A stretch of 64,000 nucleotides of DNA from Eudorina sp. 2006-703-Eu-15. Lineage: Eukaryota; Chlorophyta; Chlorophyceae; Chlamydomonadales; Volvocaceae. The stretch is from the NCBI GenBank assembly GCA_003117195.1, contig BDSI01000062.1:656377-720376 (forward strand), in the 5' to 3' direction. Below the pieces are notes generated by a model. The model did not search any database, was not told where the DNA came from, and saw nothing but the letters and a program-made list of their open reading frames with translations. Both the position numbers and the translations under genes were made by a program. This document shows, in pieces, positions 21,740 to 33,096 of this stretch; the first letter of the stretch is position 1; each line of letters starts with the position of its first letter.

Positions 21740-24700
21740 GCCTCGTAGGGGGGCTGGTCGGGAACGTTGGAGGAAGGAGGGTGTGCGGCGCTGTGGGCGA
21801 AGTCCCCGGCCGCCGCGGCGCCCCGCCGCTGCCGGCCAGCCAGACACCCCACACTGCCTGGCTGGGCGGGGAGGGGCGGGGTTCCCAAGCACAAGAGGTG
21901 TCGAGACCAGAGCTCGGAGGCGTTCCGTCCCTGTGCGGCTGGCAGGGCCAGGCACTTGACGGCCGAGTGGGTCACCGACACGACATGAGTCCTTCCGGAG
22001 AGGAGGCTCGGCACCCACACAGACAGACAGACAGGCAGACTGACTGACTGACTGACTGACTGAGATCCGCAAGAGGATCGCTGCCGCATCGGCAGCCGTG
22101 GGGACGTTGGACGTTGATAGGGACATGTCCGGTGCGATGCGAACCGGGTGCGATGCGAACCGGCGCGTTTCATCCGGGAGCGGGGCCGGGTTGGGGGGAG
22201 CCGAGGGAGTTCGAAGCACAAATGGCGGCTGGCTGTACTGTATCAAGGACCTGCTCCACGCAGCCATACGCGGGGCACCGGGTGGTGTCCGCTGTATCGT
22301 CGGGTGGGGTGGCCGGGGTGGCGGGGGTTTTGTGGCAGAGGTGTTGATGGTGGCGGCGTGTAGTGGCGGCGGTGGCGGTGGGGGGTCCATAGTGTGAACG
22401 GGAGGTCGCCGCCGCGGGGCTTGGGGGTTGTGCTCGTAGTGCCAAGGGAGGGGGGGATCCCGTCACGCGGTGCTGTTCCTGGGCGGGGGAGTGGGAGTGG
22501 GTATGGAATGTTGTCGAGTCGCACGGATGGCCGGGGCGAGCCACTCTACCGGCAGGAGGAGGGGGAGGAGGCGGCGGCCATGACTGCACCGCCGGGTTCT
22601 GGAGGGCCGCTTGCCACAACGTGGAGGGGATCGCGAAACCCACCGCACGGCGTGAAGCGACGTATGGTTGTGTACTTGTGCTGCGGCCATCGGCTCTCCG
22701 TCATATTGATGGTCTGGTCTTTGCCCTGACGATGGCCTACTTGCCCGGGACTGGCGGATCCGCCAGTCTGCGGGCCCTTACTGCTGGTGTGGTTGGTTCC
22801 TGCCGGGTGGCAAGAACGAAAAGCTGAAGGGGTCTCCTGACGGGCCCTTACTGCTGGTCCTAGTTGGTTACTGCCGGGTCGCGCAGCAGCGGGGAAGCTG
22901 AAGGCGGGTTACTGCTGGCTGGCCCTTACTGAATGTGGGCGCTTTTTGTGTGTGTGGGGGGGGGGCATACCAAAGGCGGATGGACGACCGTGGCCGGGAA
23001 ACCGTCAGCACAGAGGGCGGAATTTCGCCTGCGGCATTTGTGCATGTGGATCGGAGGATCGGGTGTTGAGGAGGTGGAGGCGCCGGTGCCGTACCAACCG
23101 CAACACGGTGCCGCCGTGTGCAACTGTGCATCCAGCGCTGCGGGGGCCTGAAAAAGAAACTGCCCAGACACACACAGCCCGGCCACAAGTACTGGCCAAC
23201 GATGATTACCGCGGGGGAGGGAGGGAGGGAGGGGGTAAATGTTGACGCCTTTCCACCTTTGGGGGGCAGTCACCTCGTATCACCGCCAACACCATGTACT
23301 CGGGCATGCAATGCAAGCCGTACCCGCACGAGTTACGGACACGTCGCAGCCAGCAGACGCTAACAGACGGCCCCCCATAATAAGCCCCGCCGAGGCCACC
23401 GCATGGGCCGCCCCCAGAGGGACGCCGCCTGTAATACCGTAAGCGAGATTGCCAACGCGCACCTGCACAACACAGGTAACACGCCCCCTGTGATACCGTT
23501 AAGCCAATGCGTGCCAGTGCCGGGCCATGACCGCTCTCTAGAGCTCCCCACCCCATCCCCCACCCCGGTGCAAGAGATGCCGTATTGTCGTACCCCGGAC
23601 AGAGAGAGCGGCGCATCCGTCGCCGCGACCCTTCCCCCACCAACAACCCCGTGTTGTGGCGGTGGACTTCGCCATGGCCCGCCACCGGCCATTCATGGAA
23701 AGAGAAAAAAAACTCGCCGGGCACCGCCGTCGCAGCCCCCCACGACGGCTCACCACACGGACCTGCCTCATTCGCGCTCAACCAGAACCTATCAGAACTA
23801 AACCCTAGAACAAATGCACGTCTTTGAGCGCTCCTGCAAACGCGACATATACACCTCGGGTATGGTTATGCGTATGTGCACATATCTTGAAGAAAGTAGA
23901 AGCAACCTGAACAAGCGCAGTGCGCGTGGGAGGTGATACTGGTAACAAGGCCGGGAATAACGCCCCAGACCGGAACCGGATGTTCATCCTCCCCACACAC
24001 CCCTCCCCTACCCAGACCTGGGTTCCCATCGCGGGTACGTGTCGCCGCGTCAGCACGCACTGCCACACCACCAGAGCGGCGCAACATATTTGGTAGCACG
24101 GGCGGTCCCTCTGCCCCCCGGCTCCCCCCCGGGGCGACCAATAAGATCAAGGTATTGGTCAAAGTACTTGGCGCCGTGCCACGTCATCACATGAGGTGTG
24201 CGCGCATCACTCAATCTAGCACCGCAGTCCCCAATCTAACTACGTGATCCGGCAGCACATCATCTTCCACCAGGTCGGTCCTCCTGGTCTGCTGCCTGTC
24301 GGTCGGTCGGTCGGTCTGTGCGCTCTGTCTTCGACCCTACCCGGCGCCGTCAACCAACCCGCGAAACCCTTCCCGGGGCCCTGGCCTTCCCCTCCTGCCC
24401 CTGTCGTGCGGAGACTGTCGTCCGGCCCCATACCATCACGACCCCTGATGCCGCTCTATCACGGTTGTAAAGGTTGCAACGCGGCCCCGTCCCAGAACGA
24501 CTCCTTACACCGCGCTGCCCGCAACCCACGCGCCGCGGGACGCACACGTCGAACTTGGGACGGGACGGTGGTTCGGGCGGTGAGAGGGCCCCTGAGAGAG
24601 GGTGGGGTCCTCACAACTGACACAACTGACACACCGCGATGGCCCGCACCGCCGCGGGCAGTCACCACTCAGCCCGCCTGCACCTGCACCTTCGCCTCCA

Positions 24701-25880
24701 CCTGCACCCGTCGATGCAGCCGATCACCGCCGCCGCTTCTTCCGCAACAAAACCGGCGCCACCACCGCCGGCGCCACAACACGCGACTCCCGCCACACCA
24801 GTCGACACACATCCGACCGGCCCCTCCGCCGCTTGACCAAGAGCCGGCGCCGAAGCGCAGAGGACCCTTGCTTGCCGCGCGCCCGGCAGAGCGACCGCAC
24901 ATTCCGCCCAGTCCCTTGGGCCCGTCCGTTGGGGGTCAGGGGGTACGGCGCGGCTAGGGCGGGACCGCCGTCCGTACACTGTCACGCCGCCCGCGTGCAT
25001 ATCTTTTACTCCCGCTCTCGACGTGGTTTATTTGCGACACAAGAGACAGCACCGCTGCTTGGGGGCACCGCTAAGTCGAACCTCGGACCAGTAAATTGAA
25101 CCTCGAACCCGGCCCGGCCCGCCATCCTGCGGAGAAGAGGCCCCAGCTACCAGCTCCCAAGTGGGGAGCGGAGCGCAGCGCCAAGTGCCCCTAGAGGGCC
25201 ACTGAGGGGGGAGCGGAGGGCTGCTGCCCGGTGAGGTGCCCCCTCCAGGGCCGCCGCGACGCCACTCAGCGGTGTCGGCCACACGGTGTCGGCCTCATAC
25301 CTCAGCCCCAGCCATGCCGCCGGAACACGTTGGGGCTGCCCGGGAGGAGGGCGACACGACTCGCAACTCGCGACGCCGCCACGGCCACACCGTCAAATCG
25401 GTTTCGAGGTTGGGGAGGCAGACGCAGCGGCCTGGGGCCGGGGCCCGGCCGGCCCCGTTCCCCCTTGCCGGCGGCGGCTCCCTGACCTGAAAGCACGCAG
25501 CCCCCAGCCCGCCGGCAGCCGGACGCCAGCGACGGAGGCCTCGCCGGCAAGCGCAGCTCCCTCTTTCTCACACCGCCGGCACCCGGGGCTTCGCTCCAGC
25601 ACCCGGGGCTTCGCTCCGGCAGCCGGGGCTTAGCTCCGCGCAATGGGCGCTAAGTAGTACGGGGGTGCCAACCGCGAGCAAACGGTCGTGAGTAATAAGT
25701 AATGTACTAGTGATATACTGGCTCTGCTGTTAAGCAGCGTTGTTGTGAGCACCCATCATCAACGCGCCTCCGCCTCCGCAGAGCCGTTCGGGGTTCGGTG
25801 GTGTACTGGTGTATTCCGCTGCAGCAGCAGCACCATGGGCGCGTCGACGGGTAGTGGTGATGGTGGTGATGGTGGTTCGT
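21740..25880. other. Intergenic region without a recognisable gene
   Basis: GC-rich DNA between the RCHY1-like gene and the hydrolase gene. Open frames on both strands (such as plus 24244-24957 and minus 22170-22643) show neither family resemblance nor consistent splice sites. Visible repeats: CAGA/CTGA tetranucleotide runs at 22018-22064; a segment with GGGCCCTTACTGCTGGT repeated near 22775, 22840 and 22920; a (GGTC)n run near 24297-24317; and three units of about 18 bases based on CCCGGGGCTTCGCTCC at 25578-25635. Confidence 0.4.
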
Positions 25881-28261
25881 TCACACCCGCTTCCGCAGCC
25901 ACTCCGTCATCCGCTGCAGCAGCAGCGGCGTCTCCGGGTCGTGGTGCAGGTCGTGGTAGGCGCCCTCCGCGACGTGCATCGTCAGGTTGGAGGGGCGGAC
26001 GCGGGCCAGGAAGGCGTGCATGGACGGCAGGCTGCACGACATGTCCACCGTCGCGTGCTGGACGTACAATGGTACGGCGCACAGCCGGCGGGCGGTACGG
26101 CGCAGGCGAGCGCAGGCGGCGAGCAGGCTGGCGACGGTGGCCACCTGGGGTCGTGGGGACGGGGGCGGCGCGGGGCCGGGGGGACGTGGTTGCGGGGAGG
26201 GAGGTGGACGCGTGGCATGGTTACCTAGTTGACCCTGGGAAAGGTTCAGGGGGTTCACGAGTCCCCCATTCTTCGATTCTCCTGGTGGTGCTGTCGAATT
26301 CCCCACGCTACCTGCCATGCACGATGACACCAGCCGCAACACACGAACTCTCGTACAGCCGTGACAGCTGTCGTACATACCTTGAATTTTCCGCGGTACC
26401 ACAAATTGTCGTCCGCCATCGCCGCCGCCGCCACCGGATCCCGGATCCCCGACTCGACCGGATTCCGTTTGAACATCGGCAGCGCGGGCACCAGCCACGA
26501 CAGCGCCGTGACGTACACCACCTTGATCGCCCGTACTACAGGATGGTTGCCGTACAGCGGGTCGGTGAGGCACGACGTCAGCATGAGCCCCTCGTACAGG
26601 GTGCTCCCGCCCGCCGCCGCCGCCGCCGCGGCGCTCGACGCCGCCGCCGTTGGCCCGTTCTCCGCCGCCGCCTCGCCCGCCGACGGCTGTACGGCGACGG
26701 CGCTCGGTGACGCCGCCACCGCCGCCGCCGCTGCTGATGTCCCCGGTTCCGGACAGGTCTCCGCCATCGCCAAGCTGCTCGCGAGCCCGCCCATGGAGTA
26801 CCCTAGCAGGAAGATCCGGGGTCGCGGCTTCTGCTGCTGCTCACGTTGCGGATCCCCCGGCTGGGTGGAACTCCCGTCGTTGCCCTCCGACGATGATGAG
26901 GCTGCCCCCCCTGCCTGGCCGTTGGCCGTTGCGGACACCGCCACGTGGCCGTTGGCGTTGTACGGATCCGCCTCCTCCGACTTGACCACGAACAGGCGCG
27001 TGAAGTCCAGGAGGTCGTCGACGAGGTGCGTGTACGACAAGATGAGCGCGCGACCCAAGGGTCCGAGAGGCTCGCTGCGGCCGTGGCCGTGCGCGTCGTA
27101 CGTGTAGACGGGCATGCCCAGTTCGGAGCACAGATGCGCGAGAACTGCGTGGGGTGGCAGGGGGAGGGCCGGGTATAAAAACACCACGACACACTTCAAC
27201 GGCGACGTCGGGCACCTGGGCAACTACCACCTATTTCGCAGTTTCGTTGTCTTGCTCGACTTAAGGAGGTGCGACGGGAGGTCGAGGTTGGCCGAGGTTG
27301 GCGACATAATGAGGAGGACGAGGATGTCCCCGTAACATCATCAGTAGTAGGGATGACTTCTTTCATAGCGGGTTGCGGGCTGGGCTGTCCACCGGTTGCG
27401 GTTGCGCCAGGACCAGCTAGCCACACGTCGCACATACCCTGCGCTTCCGGTGCTTCAGCTATGCCCCTGGCATGCCACGCACTCCTGCTCTGCCTGCCGT
27501 GACGACACGCCCTCAGGAACACGCCCTCAAGGGCTTCGCTGTGCACCCGAGCATGCAACACCATGTCTGCCTAAAAACTCACGCCACACTGCAGCGGAGC
27601 ACACACACCTCGCCCATGCCGTTCCGAGTGGTCCGCGAGCCCGTGGTGGAAAACCAGACAGGCGTTGGTGCGCCGAACAGCCGGCTGGTAGGTGGTGGTG
27701 TACAGGCTGTGACCCCTGGCGGTGGTGTGGTATCGGGACGGAGGGAGGGGAGGTGATGTGCTGTAGGTGAGGAGCGGTTTTCACCACCGGGGCCCTTCAT
27801 CCCTCTTACGGGACTCGTGAGTTGGACCTGCTTCGTTGGAAGTAGAACAAATATTGCAAGTTTGCAACGTTTTCGTCGCGTGTCGAGACAGAAAAGTGCT
27901 GGTGTCTAGGCAGGAGAATGACGAAGGGCGTTGACACAAGGGTTTCTTGGTGACAGAAGACACCACAGCACAAACTCCGTCTTGAAACGAATTGTATTAG
28001 GTAATAACTATGCGCGCAGAAGGCAAAGGTCAATGACAGCCTGGCTTGCGCGACTGGGCGTTAGTTGAACCGTCTAGAACCAGCATCTCAATCGTGCGAG
28101 GCGCAAAGACAACATGCAGGTAGCAGCAATGCATCGGGGCTGGCATCATTAAGTGCGTACCGTCTACACCGGAAAGTTCCATGCGTAACTGAGACGTCCT
28201 TCACGCCCAGCGCTCCCGCTTCAGCACCCTTTGCATTGTTCGTATCTTGAGTAGATGTCAT
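25881..28261 (-). CDS. Monoacylglycerol-lipase-like alpha/beta hydrolase
   Basis: Four exons in transcription order: 28261-28161, 27715-27609, 27144-26381, 26144-25881; phases agree and give 411 aa. Exon 1 is MTSTQDTNNAKGAEAGALGV to HGTFRCRR; exon 2 gives GHSLYTTTYQPAVRRTNACL and the oxyanion-type VFHHGLADHSERHGR; exon 3 has YTYDAHGHGRSEP and the nucleophile elbow GYSMGG (Ser about 186); exon 4 has the acid in YVQHATVDMS (Asp about 358) and the base in GAYHDLHHD (His about 388). The order HG-HGHGRSEP-GxSxG-D-H matches plant and animal monoacylglycerol lipases and caffeoylshikimate esterases (Hydrolase_4 family). Low-complexity Ala/Ser inserts flank the nucleophile elbow and enlarge the protein over the usual 300-350 aa. 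The catalytic triad is complete, so an active esterase or lipase is likely; the substrate is not predictable. Intron 2 holds a copy of the GT-linked repeat. Confidence 0.85.
27463..27500 (-). repeat. Dispersed GT-linked element, copy in the hydrolase intron 2
   Basis: On the minus strand it reads GGCAGGCAGAGCAGGAGTGC then gtggcatgccaggggc, close to the right half of the copy at 19603-19715. Confidence 0.55.
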
Positions 28262-29769
28262 TCTTTTGACAGCGCTGATGTTCAAGAGCGCTTCGAGAAT
28301 CAGGCGACAGGTAGCTACCGTATGCCAAATTGATAGCGTGCAGCGCGCGTGAGTAACAAACTCGATATAAATATCTATTTACTTCCGCAAGTTTGACCGC
28401 GCAAGCATCTCAAAGAATCAACGCTTGTATCATACGGAGTAACCAACCATACGATCGCAACCAACTGATTTTCGTATGTTCCGAGAGTCCAAACCGAGGC
28501 TCCACGTCCCCTTCAGTCCCTTTTTATATATCTCTCCACATCATATGCCTCATCCAGGACTTCATAGCCTAGCTGGCTCGATCATGTTCCGTCAGAAGCC
28601 CCGAGAAGGGGCCGCCGTCGTGCCGTGTAGTGCGCCTTCATGAGGCACGATACCATCGGTCTTCGCCCCCGTCCCAGTGTGGGCTAGCCAGGATGCAGTG
28701 CCAACTCCCGCCGCGCGACGTTGTTTAAACCTGTGTACGGCGTTGCAGCCTTTAACAGTCGTACTCACCGCACTGAATCGCAACCAATGCCACCTTACAC
28801 GCACCGCACGCCGCAACAGCCATCAGTCCAAGGGCACTCCTTCCCTGTCGTCATCCGGGCAAGTGCTCACCATCCAGTCACTCCCCAGGCACGATCGGTC
28901 CATCCGTGGTCAGGGGCCAGGGGTCCGAGACCGCATCCCCGGGTCGCTGCCGCCAACCGCCAACCGCAGTGGGCAGCTGCAAATACGACACTTACTATTT
29001 CGGAACATCGGCAGCCACGCGCTCTTGAGGCCCGTCTTCGAACCCATGGGGATGCCACGTCAGCGTTCCACGTCACCCTGGGGAGCGTCACGTCACCACG
29101 GTGTACGACACGTCAGCCTGGTACGACACGTCAGACGTTTGCGGACGTCATGTCAGCCTCATCCAGAGTCCCAACGACACCAGGTGACACCAACACCAGC
29201 TCGTCCAACTGCAACTGTGTACGGCAGTACGTAGTAGACCGTGTAGGCAACGTCACAAGCTGTGGGGAGGAGCCCTGCCCTCAGCGCGGGCGGTGCGACG
29301 GGCCCACCTACCCATCCCAGGGTTTCCAATCGCTGGTGGGGTGGGTCCCCCTGGGGGTTCACGGGTCAGGGTAAGGAACTGGGGATGCCTCGCTTGCGGC
29401 CCTCTGAGCCCTTACTTCACCTCAACCGCCTCCCGAGCTCCCGCCAAGGACCGTGCCGCTGCGCAACCCTCCTCCCCCCCTTCTTACCTACCTTCCCCTT
29501 CCTCCCCTTCCTCCTCCCCTTCCTCCCCCTCCTCCTCCTCCTCGTCCTTCTCCTCCTCCTGCGGCTGCCATGCCATCCATTCTGTTTTTGACCTGGACGT
29601 CGAACACAGAATCCGTCTCCCCGTCCGTTGCGTCAACCCACCCAACCCAGCCCGTACGTTGCAACCACCCATCCCGTCCGTTACGTCAACCCACCCAACC
29701 CGTCCCTCAACCCAGCCCGTCCGTTGCAACCACCCATCCCGTCCGTTGCAACCAGCCTAAAACCCCTTT
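28262..29769. other. Upstream region of the hydrolase gene, repeat-bearing
   Basis: 28262-28560 is A/T-richer and may hold the hydrolase promoter. At 29050-29160 ACGTCA motifs (bZIP-type TGACGT on the other strand) are clustered. 29460-29560 is a C/T-rich tract (CTTCCTCC repeats), and 29610-29760 holds diverged repeats of CCCGTCCGTTGCAACCACC that lie just beyond the likely poly(A) site of the neighbouring minus-strand gene. No gene recognised. Confidence 0.4.
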
Positions 29770-29774
29770 TTACA
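29770..29774 (-). terminator. Candidate poly(A) signal TGTAA for the 30-36 kb minus gene
   Basis: TGTAA on the minus strand, about 227 bases after the stop codon at 30001-30003, a spacing typical of volvocine 3' UTRs. Confidence 0.45.
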
Positions 29775-30000
29775 CCACCCATCCATCGATCCACCACCTG
29801 GGTCACGCCGCTGGTGGAGCAGGTCATAGCTTTCGATCGCTTGTCAGCTGGCGGGGCAGCAGTCACCGATGACCCGCGGGGTCCAAGCGTCCAACCACCG
29901 CTACCGTGAATGAACAGCGCCGCAATGGACCCTGCTTGGTGCATTCGGAGGCCTATACCTGGGCGCCCCCCCGCTGTACCTGGGTGCCTCCCCCGCCCTG

Positions 30001-31370
30001 CTACCTGCTGGGTGCATTCGGATGGGGGTACGCGGGCGTCACTGCCTCCTCCGCCAGGTACCCCCACATCAACTCGTTCTGGTCCAGGTTGTCGTACAGC
30101 TCCGTCAACAGGGCATCGGCGCCCAAGGGGGCGGACAGCCCCGGCGGATGGCCCCCGGCTCCTCTTGGCCGCTCCGAGACCGCTGCCGTACCAGCAGACG
30201 CACCATCCATCCGATCGCGCGGCTCTGAGGGGTGCCAGGCAGCCTCCCCACCTCCTCCTCCTCCTCCTTGTCCTCCTCGTCCTCCTCCTGCTCCTCCTCC
30301 TGCTCCTCCTCCTGCTCCTCCTCCTGCTCCTCCTCCTCCTCCTCCTCCTCCCCCTGCTCCTCCTCCTGCTCCTCCTCCTCCTCCTCCTCCTCCTGCTCCT
30401 CCCCCAAGCGCGGCTATCAACATCTTCAGCACGGGGCGGGCGGAGTCGCGAATCAGCGCCAGTTCGCGCTGCGCCTGTACGGCATTTAGGGTACGGTTGG
30501 CCAGGTCTTCAGTCGGCGCTCGACGGGATGCGGTCGTACTTATGGTCGTACTTCTGGTCGTAGCCTTCCAGGAGGAACCACAGGAGGCAGAACAACAGCA
30601 AGGTCGTGAAACGGTTTTTTGCGTGGGGACGGCGCCCAAGCCCTAGTTCCCCACGGCTCGCCGTACCGCGACTTGTCGTACCGCACCTGCTGCCGTACGT
30701 CCTCCATCTGCGTTGTGGTCGTGGTCGCCGTCGTCGGGAACCCCCCCTGCAGCCGCGCTTGCTGCTGCCGCTCCAAGAGCCTGCGCTGCAGCCGCTCCTC
30801 CGCCGCGGCTGCATCGCTGATGGCCCGACATAAGCCCCAGCGCCGCATGGTGTGACCCAGATTAACCGCCACGTGGACCAACTGTGTAACTCGTTACGGG
30901 GGAGGCACGGGGACGGTTGGGTGGTTGGGTGGTTAAGGAACAGCGCAAAGTGTGGCGACCAAGGGGTGGTTGGGTGGTTGGGTGGTTGGGTGGTTGGGTG
31001 GTTGGGTGGTTGGGTGGTTGGGTGGTTGGGTGGTTGGGTGGTTGGGTAGTGGCAACCGGCAACGAGCTCCAGCGACGTGGATCCAGCTCTGAAGGGTCTA
31101 TGAGGACTAACTGCCGCCATGTACGGCCTTGGAACCGCCAACGTCCCAGTAGAGCTTCCCTGCTCACTCACCCTACTACCGTATCCAAGACTGAGGTATT
31201 TGCCATGAGCTTAATAAGAGGAAACCGAAAGTTGTACGGGTCGCTCCGAAACCGTTGCAGCAGAGGGTACGGCATGACAACCTCACCAGCTGCACCACCA
31301 GGGCTGTGTATCCGGAGTGCCGTGCCGCCAACAACTCGCGTGCCGCCTCCGCCATCCCTACTTCCGTGTC

Positions 31371-31403
<33 letters not shown>

Positions 31404-33064
31404 GGGAGCCTCTCGAACCGCCGGCGGGCCACCCCGCTCAGGCCCGCCGTACCCTGCCCCTGCCGTACTGCTGTCGTCGGCCTGCCGCCGGCCCTCACGT
31501 ACGGCCGCCTTGACGGCGCCGATGATGGCCGGGAGCTCCCCTGGAGCCACTGCCATGATGGCCTCACACACCATCTGTGACCCACGCATCGCCCGGACAT
31601 CGGGACACGGTCAGCGGGCCCCAGTCAGCGGGGCGGTGCAGCAGTAGGGACTAGGGAGGTGGGAGAAGTAACGACTGCAGCGACTGACGATGGGCCGGAG
31701 TTGCAGTGCTACAGTGCTGCAGTGCTGCAGTAGGGAGAAGGGAGCAGTCAGACGCGTCGCAGGCGGGCTCCAGACCTGAAGGCTTACTTGTGTGTTGTGT
31801 CCCCCTGGGCCCCCCCCGGGTATGTCTCTGGGTCTGTTTTGTTTTCCTTTCTCCTTTAGACCCCTTGGGAGACTGCAGCTTCCGTGTAGGCCAGCTGTAC
31901 GGGTCTCCCTCCCTACCTAGACTCACCCGATGTCTCAAATCCTCCCTCCCCTGCCCCGCGCAGTGTAAACACGTCCCTACCAGTTTCCTATATCCCGCTC
32001 CCCCCCCGGAGCTCCCTACCCACCCTACTTCTCACCCGCCGTAACGACAGGAACTGAACCCAATCCAAAGACGCAAATGGCACCGTCGCTGCCGTAGGCG
32101 CCATCACCAACGCCGCCGCCGCCGCCGCCACCGGCGTTGTCGGCGCCGGCGCGCCCTGCGTCAACAGCGCCGTTGCCACTTGGCAGTGGTGCTCCCGGAG
32201 TGGGTGCTTGGCCAGCGGCCGTAGGATCGTTATCGGGTGGTTGACCGCGCCCCGCAGCGCCTCGTCGGAGAGCCCACCGCCCGGGTGGCCGGCGGAGGAC
32301 AGCAGCGCCGCCAGCAGCGCCGCCAGCTGCGCCAGCGGCGGCATCAGGCTGCGGCGTGTGCGGTGCAGTACGGTACGGCATGCGCCGTACATACACATGA
32401 ATGCGGGGGGTAGGAGCGCGCGGGGAGGGGGGGCAGGAGTGCGTGGTATTTGCAGTGCGCACAGCAGTGCCCACTGCCTAGCCGTATGCGGGAATCGGCC
32501 GTGTGCAGGTCCCGATGTGCCCGGGTCCCGACCCGTAAAAATAAGCAGCACATGCTTTTGTGCATTGTGCTGTGTTCGGAGACGCCCGCGTGTTTGCGTG
32601 TGTATGCGTGTGTGTGTGTGTGTGTTTGCGTGTGTTTGTGTGTGGCGAAGCGGCTGTTATATGTACGGCCTCACCCACTTTTGGCATTGCCCCATCAGCT
32701 AACGTGCCCGACTCTCCCCACCCTGGTCCCTGTACCCCGGTCCCGCTTTCCACTGCCTTGCAGGTACCGCGCCACGCAAGCATTCTGAGTGCTTCTGGGT
32801 GCGCCCGGATTAGTATTCAAGATTTGGGTTTCTTTCTTGTAACCCCGGTCCCTACCCGCACCGAGAAGCACAGGTCGCGGAGATGAGGTACCAAGCCATT
32901 TGGGCCGACAGGCAGGCGCCGGCGGCGGAGTGCGCCGCCAGTCCCCGCGAGCCGCCGCCGCCGCCGGACCCCGCTTCGCCGCTGCTAGCTGCAGTACCGT
33001 ACGATGCAAGGGCCGTGCGAAGCCAAGCTCGCAGACATGTCCCCGTTGCGTCAGCGTCCGGGGA

Positions 33065-33096
<32 letters not shown>

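Noticed and set aside
24244..24957. Plus-strand open frame of 237 codons in the intergenic region
   Set aside because: Pro/Arg/Thr-rich composition typical of chance frames in GC-rich DNA; no splice sites, promoter or family resemblance.
26145..26380. Continuation of the hydrolase open frame through intron 3
   Set aside because: A GTATGT donor at 26380 and a pyrimidine-rich CCCCAG acceptor at 26145 join the family segments in phase; the read-through text resembles no hydrolase.
25745..26710. Plus-strand open frame of 321 codons
   Set aside because: It is antisense to hydrolase exons 3 and 4, which carry a complete catalytic triad in the minus strand.
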